A stretch of DNA of 64,000 nucleotides from Gluconacetobacter diazotrophicus PA1 5 (GTDB lineage: Bacteria > Pseudomonadota > Alphaproteobacteria > Acetobacterales > Acetobacteraceae), in assembly GCF_000021325.1 (NCBI RefSeq), contig NC_011365.1:124001-188000 (forward strand), in the 5' to 3' direction. The notes below the pieces were generated by a model, which worked only from the letters and a program-made list of their open reading frames with translations, was not told the origin of the DNA and ran no database searches. Below, in pieces: positions 36,553 to 51,353 of the stretch. Position numbers and translations under genes: made by a program. Positions within the stretch are counted from its first letter, which is position 1; each line of letters opens with the position of its first letter.

Positions 36553-37758
36553 TCAGATGGACAGCGTATCCAGGCGGATGATCCGGCACGGCTCGCCCGT
36601 CCGGGCCGCAGGGGCGTGGGGGGCGCGCAGGATCAACGCCTGGCTGTCCGCCAGGGTGCGCAGCATGGCCGAATCCTGTCGCGGGAACGCGGTGGCGAGC
36701 AGGCTGCCGTCCGCCGCCCGGTCCAGCCGGGCACGCAGATGGTCCGCCCGATGGTCGTTCGCCGGCAGGTCGCCCCCCAGTGTCGCCAGGTCGTACGCCA
36801 CCATCGGATCGCTGCGACCCGCCAGTACCCGGATTGCCGGCATGGCGAAAACGATGGCGCAGATCATGGCCGCCACCGGATTGCCCGGCAGGCCCAGCAC
36901 CGGCACCCGGCCGATTCGGCCATGCATCAGCGGCTTGCCCGGACGCATCGCGATCTTCCAGAAATTGACCGACAGCCCGATCCGCTCCAGCGCCCGCTGC
37001 ACCAGATCATAGCGGCCGACGCTCGCCCCCCCCACGGTCAGCAGCAGGTCCGCACTCTCGACGCCCTGGGCCAGCCGCGCGATCTCGGCTTCGTCATCGC
37101 GCGCGATCGGCAGCATCACCGGCGTTCCGCCACAGGCCCGGACCAGCGCCGCCAGCATCGGGGCGTTGGAATTGGCGATTCCCCCCGGCGCGATCGTCTC
37201 TCCCGGCAGCGCGATTTCATCGCCCGTCGCCAGGATCGCGACGGTCGGCTTCCGGTGGACGGGAACCCATGCGTGATTGGCCGCCGCGATCAATCCGACC
37301 TCGCGCGCCAGCAGCAGCCGTCCGGGGGCCACCACGATCTGCCCCAGGGCGAAATCCTGGCCGCGCCGCCGGATGTGCCGGCCCGCCTGGGCGTCCGCGC
37401 TCGCGGTCATCCGCCCGTCCGATTCGGTCGCGTTTTCCTGGATCAGCACGCTGTCCGCCCCGTTGGGCATCACGCTGCCGGTATAGATCCGCACGCACCC
37501 GTCCGGGGTGACGACGCCGGGGAAGGGGTGGCCGGCGGGGCTCTCGCCGATCACCGGCAGGGTCGTACCGGCCCGGCAGTGCGCCGCCTGGACCGCGTAT
37601 CCGTCCATGGCCGAAATATCGGCTGGCGGATTGTCCAGTCGCGCGGCAATGCCGGCCCCCGCGACGCGCCCCCAGGCCTCGGCCAGGGGCACGAGTTCCG
37701 GCCCCATGGGAATCAGTTCCGCCAGGATTCGCTCCTGGGCCTCGGACACGCTCAGCAT
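36553..37758 (-). CDS. moeA: Molybdopterin molybdotransferase MoeA
   Basis: 401 residues. It inserts molybdate into adenylated molybdopterin. Seen: LSVSEAQERIL at the start, SAMDGYAVQ, YTGSVMPNGADSVLIQE, and the GGASVGRYDLVQRAL and MRPGKPLMHGRIGRVPVLGLPGNPVAAM blocks of the active domain. Length is normal. It is upstream of lexA on the same strand, as in other alphaproteobacteria, where moaC normally precedes it; here moaC is 13 kb away. Confidence 0.95.
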   Translation of the reverse strand: MLSVSEAQERILAELIPMGPELVPLAEAWGRVAGAGIAARLDNPPADISAMDGYAVQAAHCRAGTTLPVIGESPAGHPFPGVVTPDGCVRIYTGSVMPNGADSVLIQENATESDGRMTASADAQAGRHIRRRGQDFALGQIVVAPGRLLLAREVGLIAAANHAWVPVHRKPTVAILATGDEIALPGETIAPGGIANSNAPMLAALVRACGGTPVMLPIARDDEAEIARLAQGVESADLLLTVGGASVGRYDLVQRALERIGLSVNFWKIAMRPGKPLMHGRIGRVPVLGLPGNPVAAMICAIVFAMPAIRVLAGRSDPMVAYDLATLGGDLPANDHRADHLRARLDRAADGSLLATAFPRQDSAMLRTLADSQALILRAPHAPAARTGEPCRIIRLDTLSI

Positions 37759-37916
37759 TGGTCCCGTTCTCCCCCGTTTTGGCGCGAATCACACATATCT
37801 GGACGATCGGTGCGACTAACGCTTGACCTCGGGGCTGTGTATGCGCATTTTCCGCCGACTTGAACCACTGCTGCACCTGATTGTTCCAGCAGCGGCGGAG
37901 CAGTGCTGAGGATTCC

Positions 37917-38084
37917 ATGGCCAAGAGTAACACGATTCAGATCAAGCTCGTCTCGTCGGCGGACACCGGGTATTTCTACGTCACGAAGAAGAATGCCCGT
38001 GCCCAGACCGGCAAGCTCGAAATGCGCAAATACGATCCCGTCGCGCGGAAGCATGTCGCTTTCCGCGAAGCGAAGATCAAATAA
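37917..38084 (+). CDS. rpmG: 50S ribosomal protein L33
   Basis: 55 residues. [20 protein letters not shown], the [21 protein letters not shown] block and the basic composition are typical of L33 of the type without zinc Cys pairs. It is a single gene with a clear terminator 40 bp after its stop, so it is transcribed alone. It is divergent from moeA across about 158 bp. Confidence 0.96.
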   Translation: MAKSNTIQIKLVSSADTGYFYVTKKNARAQTGKLEMRKYDPVARKHVAFREAKIK

Positions 38085-38097
38085 GCAGGCGGGCTCT

Positions 38098-38113
38098 ACG
38101 GGACATGTCCCGT
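38098..38113. repeat. 16-bp perfect palindrome after rpmG
   Basis: ACGGGACATGTCCCGT reads the same on both strands. It sits between the rpmG stop and the terminator. It could be a protein binding site or a small extra hairpin. Confidence 0.7.
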
Positions 38114-38124
38114 GGAATCGGCAC

Positions 38125-38162
38125 AAAAAAGCCGGGTGGTCCATCGGACCCCCGGCTTTTTT
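38125..38162. terminator. Bidirectional Rho-independent terminator (rpmG / ftsB)
   Basis: AAAAAAGCCGGG pairs with CCCGGCTTTTTT, and the inner GGTCC/GGACC extends the stem. It has a T-run on one side and an A-run on the other, so it works from both strands. It lies between the convergent rpmG and ftsB-like genes. Confidence 0.93.
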
Positions 38163-38177
38163 CGTTGGGTTTCCCCT

Positions 38178-38546
38178 TTAGTAGAGGTGTTCGTGCGCCC
38201 CGTAGGGGACGACCAGTTCATCGGGTCGGGACAGGTTCAGCATCGCCCGCGCCCGTTCGTCCAGCGTGTCGCTGTCCAGCGCGCTTTCCTTCAGCCCACG
38301 CACCCGACGGACCCAGACCTGCTGTTCCGCCATGGCGTCCTGCTGGGCGGCCCGGGCCTCGGCCAGCAGTTGCAGTTGCGCCTTGTAGCTCTGCAGCCCA
38401 TGGTCGCCCTGCATGACGTTCCAGCCGAAATAGGCGGTCAGGCCGATGAACAGGGCAGGGGGAATGACCATGCGGATTGCCCGTCGAATCATCCGGCCGA
38501 TCTGCATGGTCTGGTACGCCCCCTTGTCGCGTTCAGCGAATTCCAT
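38178..38546 (-). CDS. FtsB/DivIC-type septum formation initiator protein
   Basis: 122 residues. A short cytoplasmic start, one membrane helix (MVIPPALFIGLTAYFGWNVM) and a periplasmic coiled coil (YKAQLQLLAEARAAQQDAMAEQQ) followed by the conserved SDTLDERARAMLNLSRPDELVV. FtsB bridges FtsL and FtsQ in the divisome. In alphaproteobacteria this gene usually lies between eno and pdhA. Here it follows eno but pdhA is 13 kb away. ATG 38507 (MQIGRM) is an alternative start. Confidence 0.9.
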   Translation of the reverse strand: MEFAERDKGAYQTMQIGRMIRRAIRMVIPPALFIGLTAYFGWNVMQGDHGLQSYKAQLQLLAEARAAQQDAMAEQQVWVRRVRGLKESALDSDTLDERARAMLNLSRPDELVVPYGAHEHLY

Positions 38547-38558
38547 CGCGAACTATTC

Positions 38559-38610
38559 CCGATCCGGTGGCGGGAGGGAACAGTTTTTCCCTCCCTTTCC
38601 GCCGGATCGG
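38559..38610 (-). other. Long hairpin between eno and ftsB
   Basis: On the plus strand CCGATCCGG (38559-38567) pairs with CCGGATCGG (38602-38610), and inside it GGGAGGGAA pairs with TTCCCTCCC. The whole 52 bp can fold into one stem with small bulges. It lies 17 bp after the eno stop and 12 bp before the ftsB start. There is no U-run, so it may limit read-through or protect eno mRNA instead of ending it fully. Confidence 0.75.
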
Positions 38611-38626
38611 TACGTTTTCCGCGCGA

Positions 38627-43120
<4,494 letters not shown>

Positions 43121-43456
43121 TCAGTGCGTCGGCGCGGGCGCGGCCGGAGTGGCCGGAGCGGCGGGCAGCGTGGCAGGGGCGGCGGGTGCCGGCGGCTGCG
43201 CCAGGATGTCATGCCCGCTGCCGGTCGAGGCCCCACGGTTCATGACCGCCAGGGTCAGCGACAGGATCATGAAGATTCCGGCCAGGACCGACGTGGTGCG
43301 GGTCAGCAGGTTGGCGGTTCCCCGCCCGGACATGAAGCTTCCCATGCCCTGGCTGCTGCCGATTCCCAGACCACCGCCCTCGCTGCGCTGGATCAGGACC
43401 GTCCCGATCAGGGCCAGGGTTACGAACAGATGCAGAAAAAGAAGGACGGTAATCAT
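43121..43456 (-). CDS. secG: Preprotein translocase subunit SecG
   Basis: 111 residues. Two membrane helices (ITVLLFLHLFVTLALIGTVLIQ and SVLAGIFMILSLTLAVM) around the conserved GGGLGIGSSQGMGSFMSGRG loop, then an Ala/Pro-rich tail. It is the small SecYEG partner. The start at 43456 (MITVLL) is chosen over 43498. It lies between tpiA and pyrG on the same strand. Confidence 0.94.
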   Translation of the reverse strand: MITVLLFLHLFVTLALIGTVLIQRSEGGGLGIGSSQGMGSFMSGRGTANLLTRTTSVLAGIFMILSLTLAVMNRGASTGSGHDILAQPPAPAAPATLPAAPATPAAPAPTH

Positions 43457-43507
43457 ACTCGCTTCCAGGTAAGGCGCCGCCCGTGCAAGGTACAGCAAAA
43501 GGACCGT

Positions 43508-44251
<744 letters not shown>

Positions 44252-44511
44252 GTGTCTCGATCCCTGTGTTTCCGCGCCGCCCTTCGGTCGGGTCTCGGGC
44301 GATCTTGTGTTTTTTTCAGGGGTACTGCCGACCGGGTTATAACATCCTACACCATGCGTCCCGCCCGCATGCAATGCCGCAGGACCCTGCTGGCGGGGGC
44401 GTGAACAGGGTTCTGGTCAAGCGGCGGCCGTGTCCGTATGGTGCGCGGCCGAAAAGGGGGCCGCTAGGCGGCCCCGACGTCTGTGCCGCTCTCGTCCGGA
44501 TCCTGCATTTA

Positions 44512-46443
44512 ATGATTTCCTTCCTGCGCCACGCCTTCGTCGATTCCTGGCTGGGCCGTATCATCGCCGGCCTGCTGTTCCTCGCCTTCGTCGGCTGGGG
44601 GGTGGGTGACGTGCTGTCCAATATCGGCAGCGAACGCGCGGATGTCGTCGCCCGGGTGGGCGACCAGACCATCACCACGGACTCGTTCCTCTCGGCGGTG
44701 CAGAACGAACTGCAGCAGCTTGCCCGCCAGATGGGCGTCGGCGACCCGTCGCAGATCCCGGCCGCGGCCCGTGGCCAGGCGGCGCAGCAGGTCCTGCAGC
44801 GCCTGGTGACCCAGTCCGAAATGATCCTGGCGGCCGGGCGGCTGGGCGTGACGGTGCCCGACGACGTGCTGCGCGACGAGGTCTTCGGCCTGCAGATCTT
44901 CAAGGGGCCGGATGGCCGCTTCGACCGCGCGCTGTTCGATTCGCGGCTGCGTCAGATCGGCATGACCGAGGCACGGTTGCTGGACATCGTGCGGACGGAC
45001 CTGGCCGTCCGCGCGCTGGTCGAGCCGCTGCAGAGCGGCGCGCGCGCTCCGGAAGTCATGGTGCGCCGCGCGTTCGATTTCGGCGCCCAGGCCCGGACGA
45101 TCGACCTGGTGCGCATCGCCCTGGGCGACCAGGGGACGCCCGCGCCCGACACGGCGACGCTGCGCCGGTTCTACGACAATCATCCGTGGCTGTTCCGGCT
45201 GCCGGAATTCCGGCATGCGCGCATCGTCGTACTGTCGCCCGACACGGTCGCGCGGTCGATCGACATTCCGGATGCCGAGCTGCGCCGTCTCTATGACGCA
45301 CAGCAATCGAAATACCATGTGCCCGAGACCCGCAGCGTGCAGATCGTGACCGCGCCCAGCCAGGCCCGCGCCCAGGCCATTGCCGCCCAGTGGCAGGCGG
45401 GTGCCGACTGGGCCAAAATCCAGTCTGGCGCCAAGGACAGCGCGGCGGTGGGAATGGACAACGTCCGCGAAAGCGCGATTCCCTCGCCCGGCCTGGCGAA
45501 GCTGGTCTTCGCCGCCCCGGCTTCGGTCCTGCAGGGACCGGTGCAGACCGATACCGGCTGGGTCGTCTTCAGGGTGACGCAGGTCACGCCGCCGCATGAC
45601 ACCGATTTCGCCACCGCCCGGCAGGAACTGCGCGACCAGATGGCCCAGACCCAGGCCGCCGACCTGGTGGGGCCGCGCGTGCAGAAGCTGCAGGACGCGA
45701 TTGCCGGCGGCGGGCTGGACCGCATTCCCGACAATCTGGGTGCCGTGGCCATCGCCGGGACGCTGGACGAGCAGGGCCGGACGCAGGCCGGCGAACCCGC
45801 GCCGGTTCCCGGAAGCGACGCGCTGCGCCGGGCGATCGTGGCGCGGATCTTCGCCCAGGCGAAGGGGGCGAACCCGACACTGGTGCAGGGGCCGGACAAT
45901 GCCTGGTTCGCCGTCGCCGTGGACAGCGTGGAACCGGGCCAGCTTCGCCCCTTCGACGCCGTGCCCGACCAGGGACGCAGCGCGTGGGAGGACGAATCCC
46001 GCCGTCACACCGCCAATGTGCAGGCCACCGCGCTCTACCTGGCCGCGAAGGCCCATGGCGGCGTCGCGGCGGCGGCGGGCCCGGGGCAGCAGGTCCTGCA
46101 CCCCGCGCCGCTGGGGCGCGGACAGCAGATCGAGGGCGTGCCCGATGAGCTGGCACGCCTGGTCTTCCGCCTGGGCGCTGCCGGGCAGACCGTCATGCTG
46201 GACGAACCGGACGGGTTCTATGTCGCGACCCTGACCGCGATCACCCATCCCGATCCCGCGACCCAGCCGATGCAGGTCGACCGCATCCGCACCGGCCTGT
46301 CGCAGGCGATCGCCAACGATATCGGCCTGTCCTACGCGGCAACGCTGCAGCAGGCCGTCAAGCCCAAGACCAACATGGGCGCGCTGCAATCCGCCCTGTC
46401 GTCGGTGACCGGCAGCCCCGCCGCCGGAGAATCCAGCCCGTGA
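44512..46443 (+). CDS. PpiD-like peptidyl-prolyl cis-trans isomerase / SurA N-terminal domain protein
   Basis: 643 residues. An N-terminal membrane helix (IIAGLLFLAFVGWGVGDVLS) anchors a periplasmic chain that begins with a SurA_N-like region (VARVGDQTITTDSFLSAVQ), has a parvulin-type domain near residues 250-370 and a long C-terminal part. This is the PpiD plan, a chaperone for proteins leaving the Sec channel. Its stop overlaps the trpE GTG by 4 bp, so trpE is translationally coupled to it. Confidence 0.88.
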   Translation: MISFLRHAFVDSWLGRIIAGLLFLAFVGWGVGDVLSNIGSERADVVARVGDQTITTDSFLSAVQNELQQLARQMGVGDPSQIPAAARGQAAQQVLQRLVTQSEMILAAGRLGVTVPDDVLRDEVFGLQIFKGPDGRFDRALFDSRLRQIGMTEARLLDIVRTDLAVRALVEPLQSGARAPEVMVRRAFDFGAQARTIDLVRIALGDQGTPAPDTATLRRFYDNHPWLFRLPEFRHARIVVLSPDTVARSIDIPDAELRRLYDAQQSKYHVPETRSVQIVTAPSQARAQAIAAQWQAGADWAKIQSGAKDSAAVGMDNVRESAIPSPGLAKLVFAAPASVLQGPVQTDTGWVVFRVTQVTPPHDTDFATARQELRDQMAQTQAADLVGPRVQKLQDAIAGGGLDRIPDNLGAVAIAGTLDEQGRTQAGEPAPVPGSDALRRAIVARIFAQAKGANPTLVQGPDNAWFAVAVDSVEPGQLRPFDAVPDQGRSAWEDESRRHTANVQATALYLAAKAHGGVAAAAGPGQQVLHPAPLGRGQQIEGVPDELARLVFRLGAAGQTVMLDEPDGFYVATLTAITHPDPATQPMQVDRIRTGLSQAIANDIGLSYAATLQQAVKPKTNMGALQSALSSVTGSPAAGESSP

Positions 46444-48008
46444 GCATCCCCTCCGCCTCCGCCGCCCCGGTTCCGGCCGGGCGCGACGACGTGCTGGCCA
46501 CGCTCCGGCAGGGACAGGGCGCGGTGGTCTGGAGCATCGAGGCCGCGGACCTGCTGACCCCGGTCGCCGCCTATATGCGCCTGTCGCGCCTGGCCGGGGC
46601 CAGCGACACGGCGCCCCCGCGCAACGCGTTCCTGCTGGAAAGCGTCGAGGGCGGGGTGGCGCGCGGCCGGTATTCGGTGATCGGCCTGCTGCCCGACCTG
46701 ATCTGGCGCTGCCATGGCGGCGCGGCCACGATCAACACCGACGCGGCGCGGGACCCGGCCGCGTTCGTGCCGGCCGGGGTGCCGCCGCTGGATTCGCTGC
46801 GCGCCGTGATCCGCGCCAGCCAGATGACGTTGCCGTCCGGCCTGCCGCCCATGGTGGCCGGGCTGTTCGGCTATCTGGGCTATGACATGGTCCGGCAGAT
46901 GGAGCATCTGCCGGACATGCCGGCTGACGACCTGGACCTGCCCGAAGGGGTGATGATCCGCCCCGGGCTGTTCGCGATCTTCGATACGGTGCGCGACGAA
47001 CTGATCCTGGCGGCGCCCGTGCGCCCCCGAAGCGACCGCACGCCCGAAGCGGCATGGCAGGCGGCGCAGGACCTGCTGGCCACGGCGCGGCGCACCCTGT
47101 CCGAGCCGCTGCAACTGCACGAGATCACGCCGGATTATACCGGGCCGCTCGAGGCGCCGCGCTCGACCTTCACGCGTGAGGGTTTCTGCGCCATGGTCCG
47201 GCGCATTCAGGACTACATCGCGGCGGGCGATGCCTTCCAGGTCGTGCCCAGCCAGCGTTTCTCGACCGCCTTCACGCTGCCGCCGCTGGCGCTGTACCGG
47301 GCGCTGCGCCGCATCAATCCGGCGCCGTTCCTGTTCAACCTGGCGTTCGACGGATTCAGCCTGGTGGGCTCGTCGCCCGAAATCCTGGTCCGGCTGCGCG
47401 ACGGGCAGATGACGGTGCGCCCGCTGGCCGGCACCCGCCCGCGCGGCCGGACGGACGAGGAGGATCTGGCGCTGGAGCGGGACCTGCTGGCCGACCCCAA
47501 GGAACTGGCCGAGCACCTGATGCTGATCGATCTGGGGCGCAACGATATCGGGCGGGCCTGTACCGTGGGTTCGGTCCAGGTGACCGAGAAATTCGTCATC
47601 GAGCGCTTCAGCCACGTCATGCACATTTCCTCGAACGTCGAGGGGCAGTTGCGGCCGGGGCTGGAGGCGCTGGATGCCCTGATCGCGGGCTTTCCCGCCG
47701 GGACCCTGACCGGCGCGCCGAAGATCCGTGCGATGGAGATCATCGACGAGGTCGAGCCGACCCGCCGCGCCACCTACGCCGGATGCATCGGCTATTTCGG
47801 GGCGAACGGCGCCATGGATACCTGCATCGGCCTGCGCATGGCCGTGGTCAAGGACGGGCAGATGCACGTGCAGGCCGGCTGCGGCGTGGTGGCCGACAGC
47901 GTGCCCGACCTGGAATACGAGGAAACCCGGCACAAGGCGCGTGCCCTGTTCCGCGCGGCCGAGGACGCTGTGCAGTTCGCCCGCGGGCAGAACACGGCGG
48001 GATCATAA
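46440..48008 (+). CDS. trpE: Anthranilate synthase component I
   Basis: 522 residues. Chorismate-binding enzyme with RNAFLLESVEGGVARGRYSV, QVVPSQRF, LVGSSPEILVRL, RPLAGTRPRG, HLMLIDLGRNDIGRA and FPAGTLTGAPKIRAMEIIDE. It makes anthranilate with TrpG. It begins with GTG inside the ppiD-like stop. A 120-bp gap with a hairpin separates it from trpG. Confidence 0.95.
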   Translation: MSIPSASAAPVPAGRDDVLATLRQGQGAVVWSIEAADLLTPVAAYMRLSRLAGASDTAPPRNAFLLESVEGGVARGRYSVIGLLPDLIWRCHGGAATINTDAARDPAAFVPAGVPPLDSLRAVIRASQMTLPSGLPPMVAGLFGYLGYDMVRQMEHLPDMPADDLDLPEGVMIRPGLFAIFDTVRDELILAAPVRPRSDRTPEAAWQAAQDLLATARRTLSEPLQLHEITPDYTGPLEAPRSTFTREGFCAMVRRIQDYIAAGDAFQVVPSQRFSTAFTLPPLALYRALRRINPAPFLFNLAFDGFSLVGSSPEILVRLRDGQMTVRPLAGTRPRGRTDEEDLALERDLLADPKELAEHLMLIDLGRNDIGRACTVGSVQVTEKFVIERFSHVMHISSNVEGQLRPGLEALDALIAGFPAGTLTGAPKIRAMEIIDEVEPTRRATYAGCIGYFGANGAMDTCIGLRMAVVKDGQMHVQAGCGVVADSVPDLEYEETRHKARALFRAAEDAVQFARGQNTAGS

Positions 48009-48010
48009 AA

Positions 48011-48037
48011 TTGCGCCGTTCTTAACGAGTGGCGCAA
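48011..48037 (+). terminator. Hairpin between trpE and trpG
   Basis: TTGCGCC (48011-48017) pairs with GGCGCAA (48031-48037), 2 bases after the trpE stop, followed by an A-rich run and a short run of T (CATTTTTG). It may partly end trpE transcription. No short Trp-rich leader frame is visible nearby, so it does not look like a classical attenuator. Confidence 0.5.
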
Positions 48038-48128
48038 TAAAATCCCCATTTTTGAACGCCAGACATTATTTTGATTAATTTCTGATCTGTTGTTTGACCG
48101 GGCCGAAACGGGAGGTCATCATATTGCC

Positions 48129-48725
48129 ATGATCCTGCTGATCGACAATTACGACAGCTTCACCTTCAACCTCGTCCACTATCTGGGCGACCTGGGGGAG
48201 GTGTGCGACGTTCGCCGCAATGACGCGCTGACCGCCGACCAGGCCATGGACCTGAACCCCGACGCCATCGTGCTGTCGCCCGGCCCGGGCACGCCGGACC
48301 AGGCGGGGATCTGCTGCGAACTGATCTGCAAGGCCGCCGGCCGCGTTCCGGTCTTCGGCGTCTGCCTGGGGCACCAGGCCATCGGGCAGGTGTTCGGCGG
48401 AACGGTCGTGCGGGCGCCCACCCCGATGCATGGCAAGGTCAGCCCGGTGACCCATGACGGGAGCGGCGTATTCGCGGGCCTGCCCGACCCGTTCCTGGCC
48501 ACGCGCTATCACAGCCTGACCGTCGATCCGGCCGACCTGCCGTCCGACCTGGTGCCGGTCGCCCGGACCGAGGACGGCGTCATCATGGGGCTGCGCCACC
48601 GCACGCTGCCGATCTTCGGCGTCCAGTTCCACCCCGAGAGCATCGCGTCGGAACACGGGCACGACATCCTGGCCAATTTCATGGCCATCGCGCGGGGCCT
48701 GAACACACCGCGAAAAGCGGCCTGA
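48129..48725 (+). CDS. trpG: Anthranilate/aminodeoxychorismate synthase glutaminase component
   Basis: 198 residues. Class I glutaminase: [30 protein letters not shown], nucleophile Cys in [13 protein letters not shown], and His/Glu in [14 protein letters not shown]. It feeds ammonia to TrpE, and may also serve aminodeoxychorismate synthase. It is followed 7 bp later by trpD. Confidence 0.94.
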   Translation: MILLIDNYDSFTFNLVHYLGDLGEVCDVRRNDALTADQAMDLNPDAIVLSPGPGTPDQAGICCELICKAAGRVPVFGVCLGHQAIGQVFGGTVVRAPTPMHGKVSPVTHDGSGVFAGLPDPFLATRYHSLTVDPADLPSDLVPVARTEDGVIMGLRHRTLPIFGVQFHPESIASEHGHDILANFMAIARGLNTPRKAA

Positions 48726-48732
48726 GCCGATC

Positions 48733-49863
48733 ATGGATGGCGTGCCGTCCCTGTCTGCCGACCAAGCGGGTGCGTTCCGGACCATCCTGAACCGCCTGGC
48801 GCGGGGCGAAACACTGACTGAAACCGAGGCCGAGGACGCGTTCGGCCTGATCATGGACGGCGGCGTGCCCGACACGCTGATCGCCGCCTTCCTGATGGCG
48901 TTGCGGGTCCGGGGTGAGAAGCGCGCGGAACTGCTGGGCGCGGTGCGCGCCGTGCGGTCACGCATGCGGGCGGTCGGCCCCGTTCCTCCGGGCACGATCG
49001 ATGTCTGCGGCACGGGCGGCGACGGCCTGGGCACACTGAATATTTCGACCGCCGTCGCCTTCGTCCTGGCCGCGCTGGGTGTTCCGGTCGCCAAGCATGG
49101 CAACCGGGCCCTGTCGTCGCGTTCCGGCGCGACCGACGTGCTGGGCGCGCTGGGCGTGGATCTGTCGGACGACCCGTCGGTGATCGCCGCGCGGATCAAT
49201 GACGGAAACCTGGCTTTCATGGCGGCGCCGGCGCACCATCCGGCCATGCGCCATGCCGGACCGGTGCGGGCCGCGCTGGGAATCCGCACGCTGTTCAACC
49301 TGATCGGCCCCTTGTGCAATCCGGCCGGCGTCACACATCAACTGGTCGGTGTGTTCGATCCGGCATGGCTGCGCCCGGTGGTGGAGACGTTGCAGCTTCT
49401 GGGGTCGGAGCGCGTGTGGGCCGTGCATGGCTATTGCGAAGGCGCGACGGGCGGCCGGGGCGTGGACGAACTGACGCTGGCCGGTCCTACCGCGATCGTG
49501 GCGTTGCAGAACGGACGGATTTACGACCTGACGTTGCGGCCCGAGGATGCGGGCCTGCGCCCCGCGCCGATCACGGCGATCGCGGGTGGCGGGGCGGAGG
49601 AAAATGCGGCGGCCCTTACGGCTTTGCTGGCGGGCGCCCATGGAGCCTATCGCGATACCGTGCTGCTGAACGCGGCGGCCTGCCTGCATGTGGCGGGACG
49701 CGGTGCGGCACTGGATGACGATGGGAGATTGAGACCGGCGTCGCTACGGGCGCTGGTGGCGGATGCGGCCCGCGTGCTGGATGACGGATCGGCCCTGGCC
49801 ATGCTGAATTCCGCGCGCCGTCGCCACATGGATACGCCGGAGGGGATTACACAAAGCTTATGA
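48733..49863 (+). CDS. trpD: Anthranilate phosphoribosyltransferase
   Basis: 376 residues. Seen: DVCGTGGDGLGTLNIST (PRPP loop), KHGNRALSSRSGATDVLGALG, FMAAPAHHPAMRHAGPVR and LFNLIGPLCNPAGVTHQLVG. Complete; a little longer than usual at the C-terminus. Its stop overlaps the trpC start (ATGA). Confidence 0.95.
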   Translation: MDGVPSLSADQAGAFRTILNRLARGETLTETEAEDAFGLIMDGGVPDTLIAAFLMALRVRGEKRAELLGAVRAVRSRMRAVGPVPPGTIDVCGTGGDGLGTLNISTAVAFVLAALGVPVAKHGNRALSSRSGATDVLGALGVDLSDDPSVIAARINDGNLAFMAAPAHHPAMRHAGPVRAALGIRTLFNLIGPLCNPAGVTHQLVGVFDPAWLRPVVETLQLLGSERVWAVHGYCEGATGGRGVDELTLAGPTAIVALQNGRIYDLTLRPEDAGLRPAPITAIAGGGAEENAAALTALLAGAHGAYRDTVLLNAAACLHVAGRGAALDDDGRLRPASLRALVADAARVLDDGSALAMLNSARRRHMDTPEGITQSL

Positions 49864-50723
49864 TGAACGACATGCCGACAAGCCAGGCGCCGATCGATTG
49901 CGGTAACACGCCCGGCCAGGACGGGATTCCCGATGTCCTGGCGCGGATTTGTGCCCGCACCCGCGTGGATGTCGCCCAGCGGGCGACGATCACCCCGCTG
50001 AAGGACATCACCGCCCGCGCGCGCGAGGTCGACTCTCCCACCCGGGGGTTCGGCCAGGCGCTGAAGCAACGCACGGCGGACCGGCAGATCGGCCTGATCG
50101 CGGAGATCAAGAAGGCATCGCCATCCGCGGGCATCCTGCGCCCGGACTACGATCCGGCCGGCATCGCCGTGCAATATGAAACGGCGGGCGCCGCCTGTAT
50201 CTCGGTGCTGACCGAAGGGTCCTGCTTCCACGGCTGCGCCGAGGACCTGCAACGGGTTCGCAAGGCATGCAGCCTGCCGATCCTGCGCAAGGATTTCATC
50301 CTGGACCCGTGGCAGGTCCATGAAAGCCGGCTGATCGGTGCGGACTGCATCCTGCTGATCCTGGCCGCCCTGACGGATACCGAGGCATCGGAGCTGCTGG
50401 ACATCGCGCGCGGACTGGACATGGACGTGCTGGTGGAAGTGCATGACGAGGGCGAACTGAACCGCGCCCTGGCGCTGGATACGTCCCTGATTGGCATTAA
50501 TAACCGAAATCTCAAGACCTTGAAGACCGATCTTGAGACAACCATCCAACTGACCCCCCTGGTGCCGCCGGACCGGATCGTGGTGTCGGAGAGTGGCATC
50601 AGCACGCACGCGGACATCGTCCGGCTGAGCGAGATCGGCGCCAGCGGCTTCCTGGTCGGCGAGAGCCTGCTGCGCCACGATGTCCCCGGCGACGCGGCCC
50701 GCGTGCTGCTGGGCACGGTCTGA
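49860..50723 (+). CDS. trpC: Indole-3-glycerol phosphate synthase
   Basis: 287 residues. Seen: [62 protein letters not shown] and [13 protein letters not shown]. The ATG at 49860 overlaps the trpD stop; a second ATG at 49863 follows directly. It is followed by moaC 2 bp later. TrpF, TrpB and TrpA are not in the window. Confidence 0.95.
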   Translation: MMNDMPTSQAPIDCGNTPGQDGIPDVLARICARTRVDVAQRATITPLKDITARAREVDSPTRGFGQALKQRTADRQIGLIAEIKKASPSAGILRPDYDPAGIAVQYETAGAACISVLTEGSCFHGCAEDLQRVRKACSLPILRKDFILDPWQVHESRLIGADCILLILAALTDTEASELLDIARGLDMDVLVEVHDEGELNRALALDTSLIGINNRNLKTLKTDLETTIQLTPLVPPDRIVVSESGISTHADIVRLSEIGASGFLVGESLLRHDVPGDAARVLLGTV

Positions 50724-50725
50724 AC

Positions 50726-51241
50726 ATGGCGACTGCCGGCGGATTGTCTCACCTGGACGCCAACGGCCATGCCGTCATGGTCGATGTGTCCACCAAGCCG
50801 GCCACGGCGCGGCAGGCCGTCGCCCGCGGGCGGGTGTCGATGCGCGAGGAGACGTTGGACCTGATCCTGTCGGGCACCATCAAGAAGGGTGACGTGCTGG
50901 CGGTATCGCGGATCGCGGGAATCATGGCGGCCAAGAAGACCGCCGACCTGATCCCGCTCTGCCACCCGCTTCCATTGTCCTCGGTCCGGGTGGAACTGAC
51001 GGCGTCCCATGACCGGACCGGGGTGGAGATCGAGGCCTGCGTCGGCACCACCGGTCAGACCGGGGTGGAGATGGAGGCCCTGACGGCGGTCAGCGTGGCG
51101 GCGCTGACGCTGTACGATATGTGCAAGGCGGTCGATCGCGGCATGACGATCGAGGCGGTGTACCTGGCGCGCAAGACGGGCGGGCAATCCGGCTCGTACG
51201 AACGCCCCGAAGCGGGAGCGGCACCGACACCCATGGCATAA
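50726..51241 (+). CDS. moaC: Cyclic pyranopterin monophosphate synthase MoaC
   Basis: 171 residues. It works after MoaA to form cyclic pyranopterin. Seen: [41 protein letters not shown] and the [20 protein letters not shown] active-site block. It is the last gene of the trpGDC row, an order known in alphaproteobacteria, where moeA and lexA usually follow; here pdhA follows. Confidence 0.95.
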   Translation: MATAGGLSHLDANGHAVMVDVSTKPATARQAVARGRVSMREETLDLILSGTIKKGDVLAVSRIAGIMAAKKTADLIPLCHPLPLSSVRVELTASHDRTGVEIEACVGTTGQTGVEMEALTAVSVAALTLYDMCKAVDRGMTIEAVYLARKTGGQSGSYERPEAGAAPTPMA

Positions 51242-51353
51242 CCATCCGAACGGCAGGCGCACGGCCTGGCCATGACAAAGGGCGATCAGACGTCCCGGGT
51301 GGGATCTGGCTTGCGATCAAAGATGTTATAACAAGAACAAGGGAGCGTTCATC

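Noticed and set aside
48009-48128. Trp attenuator between trpE and trpG
   Set aside because: There is a hairpin but no short leader frame with Trp codons and no alternative pairing that can be seen.
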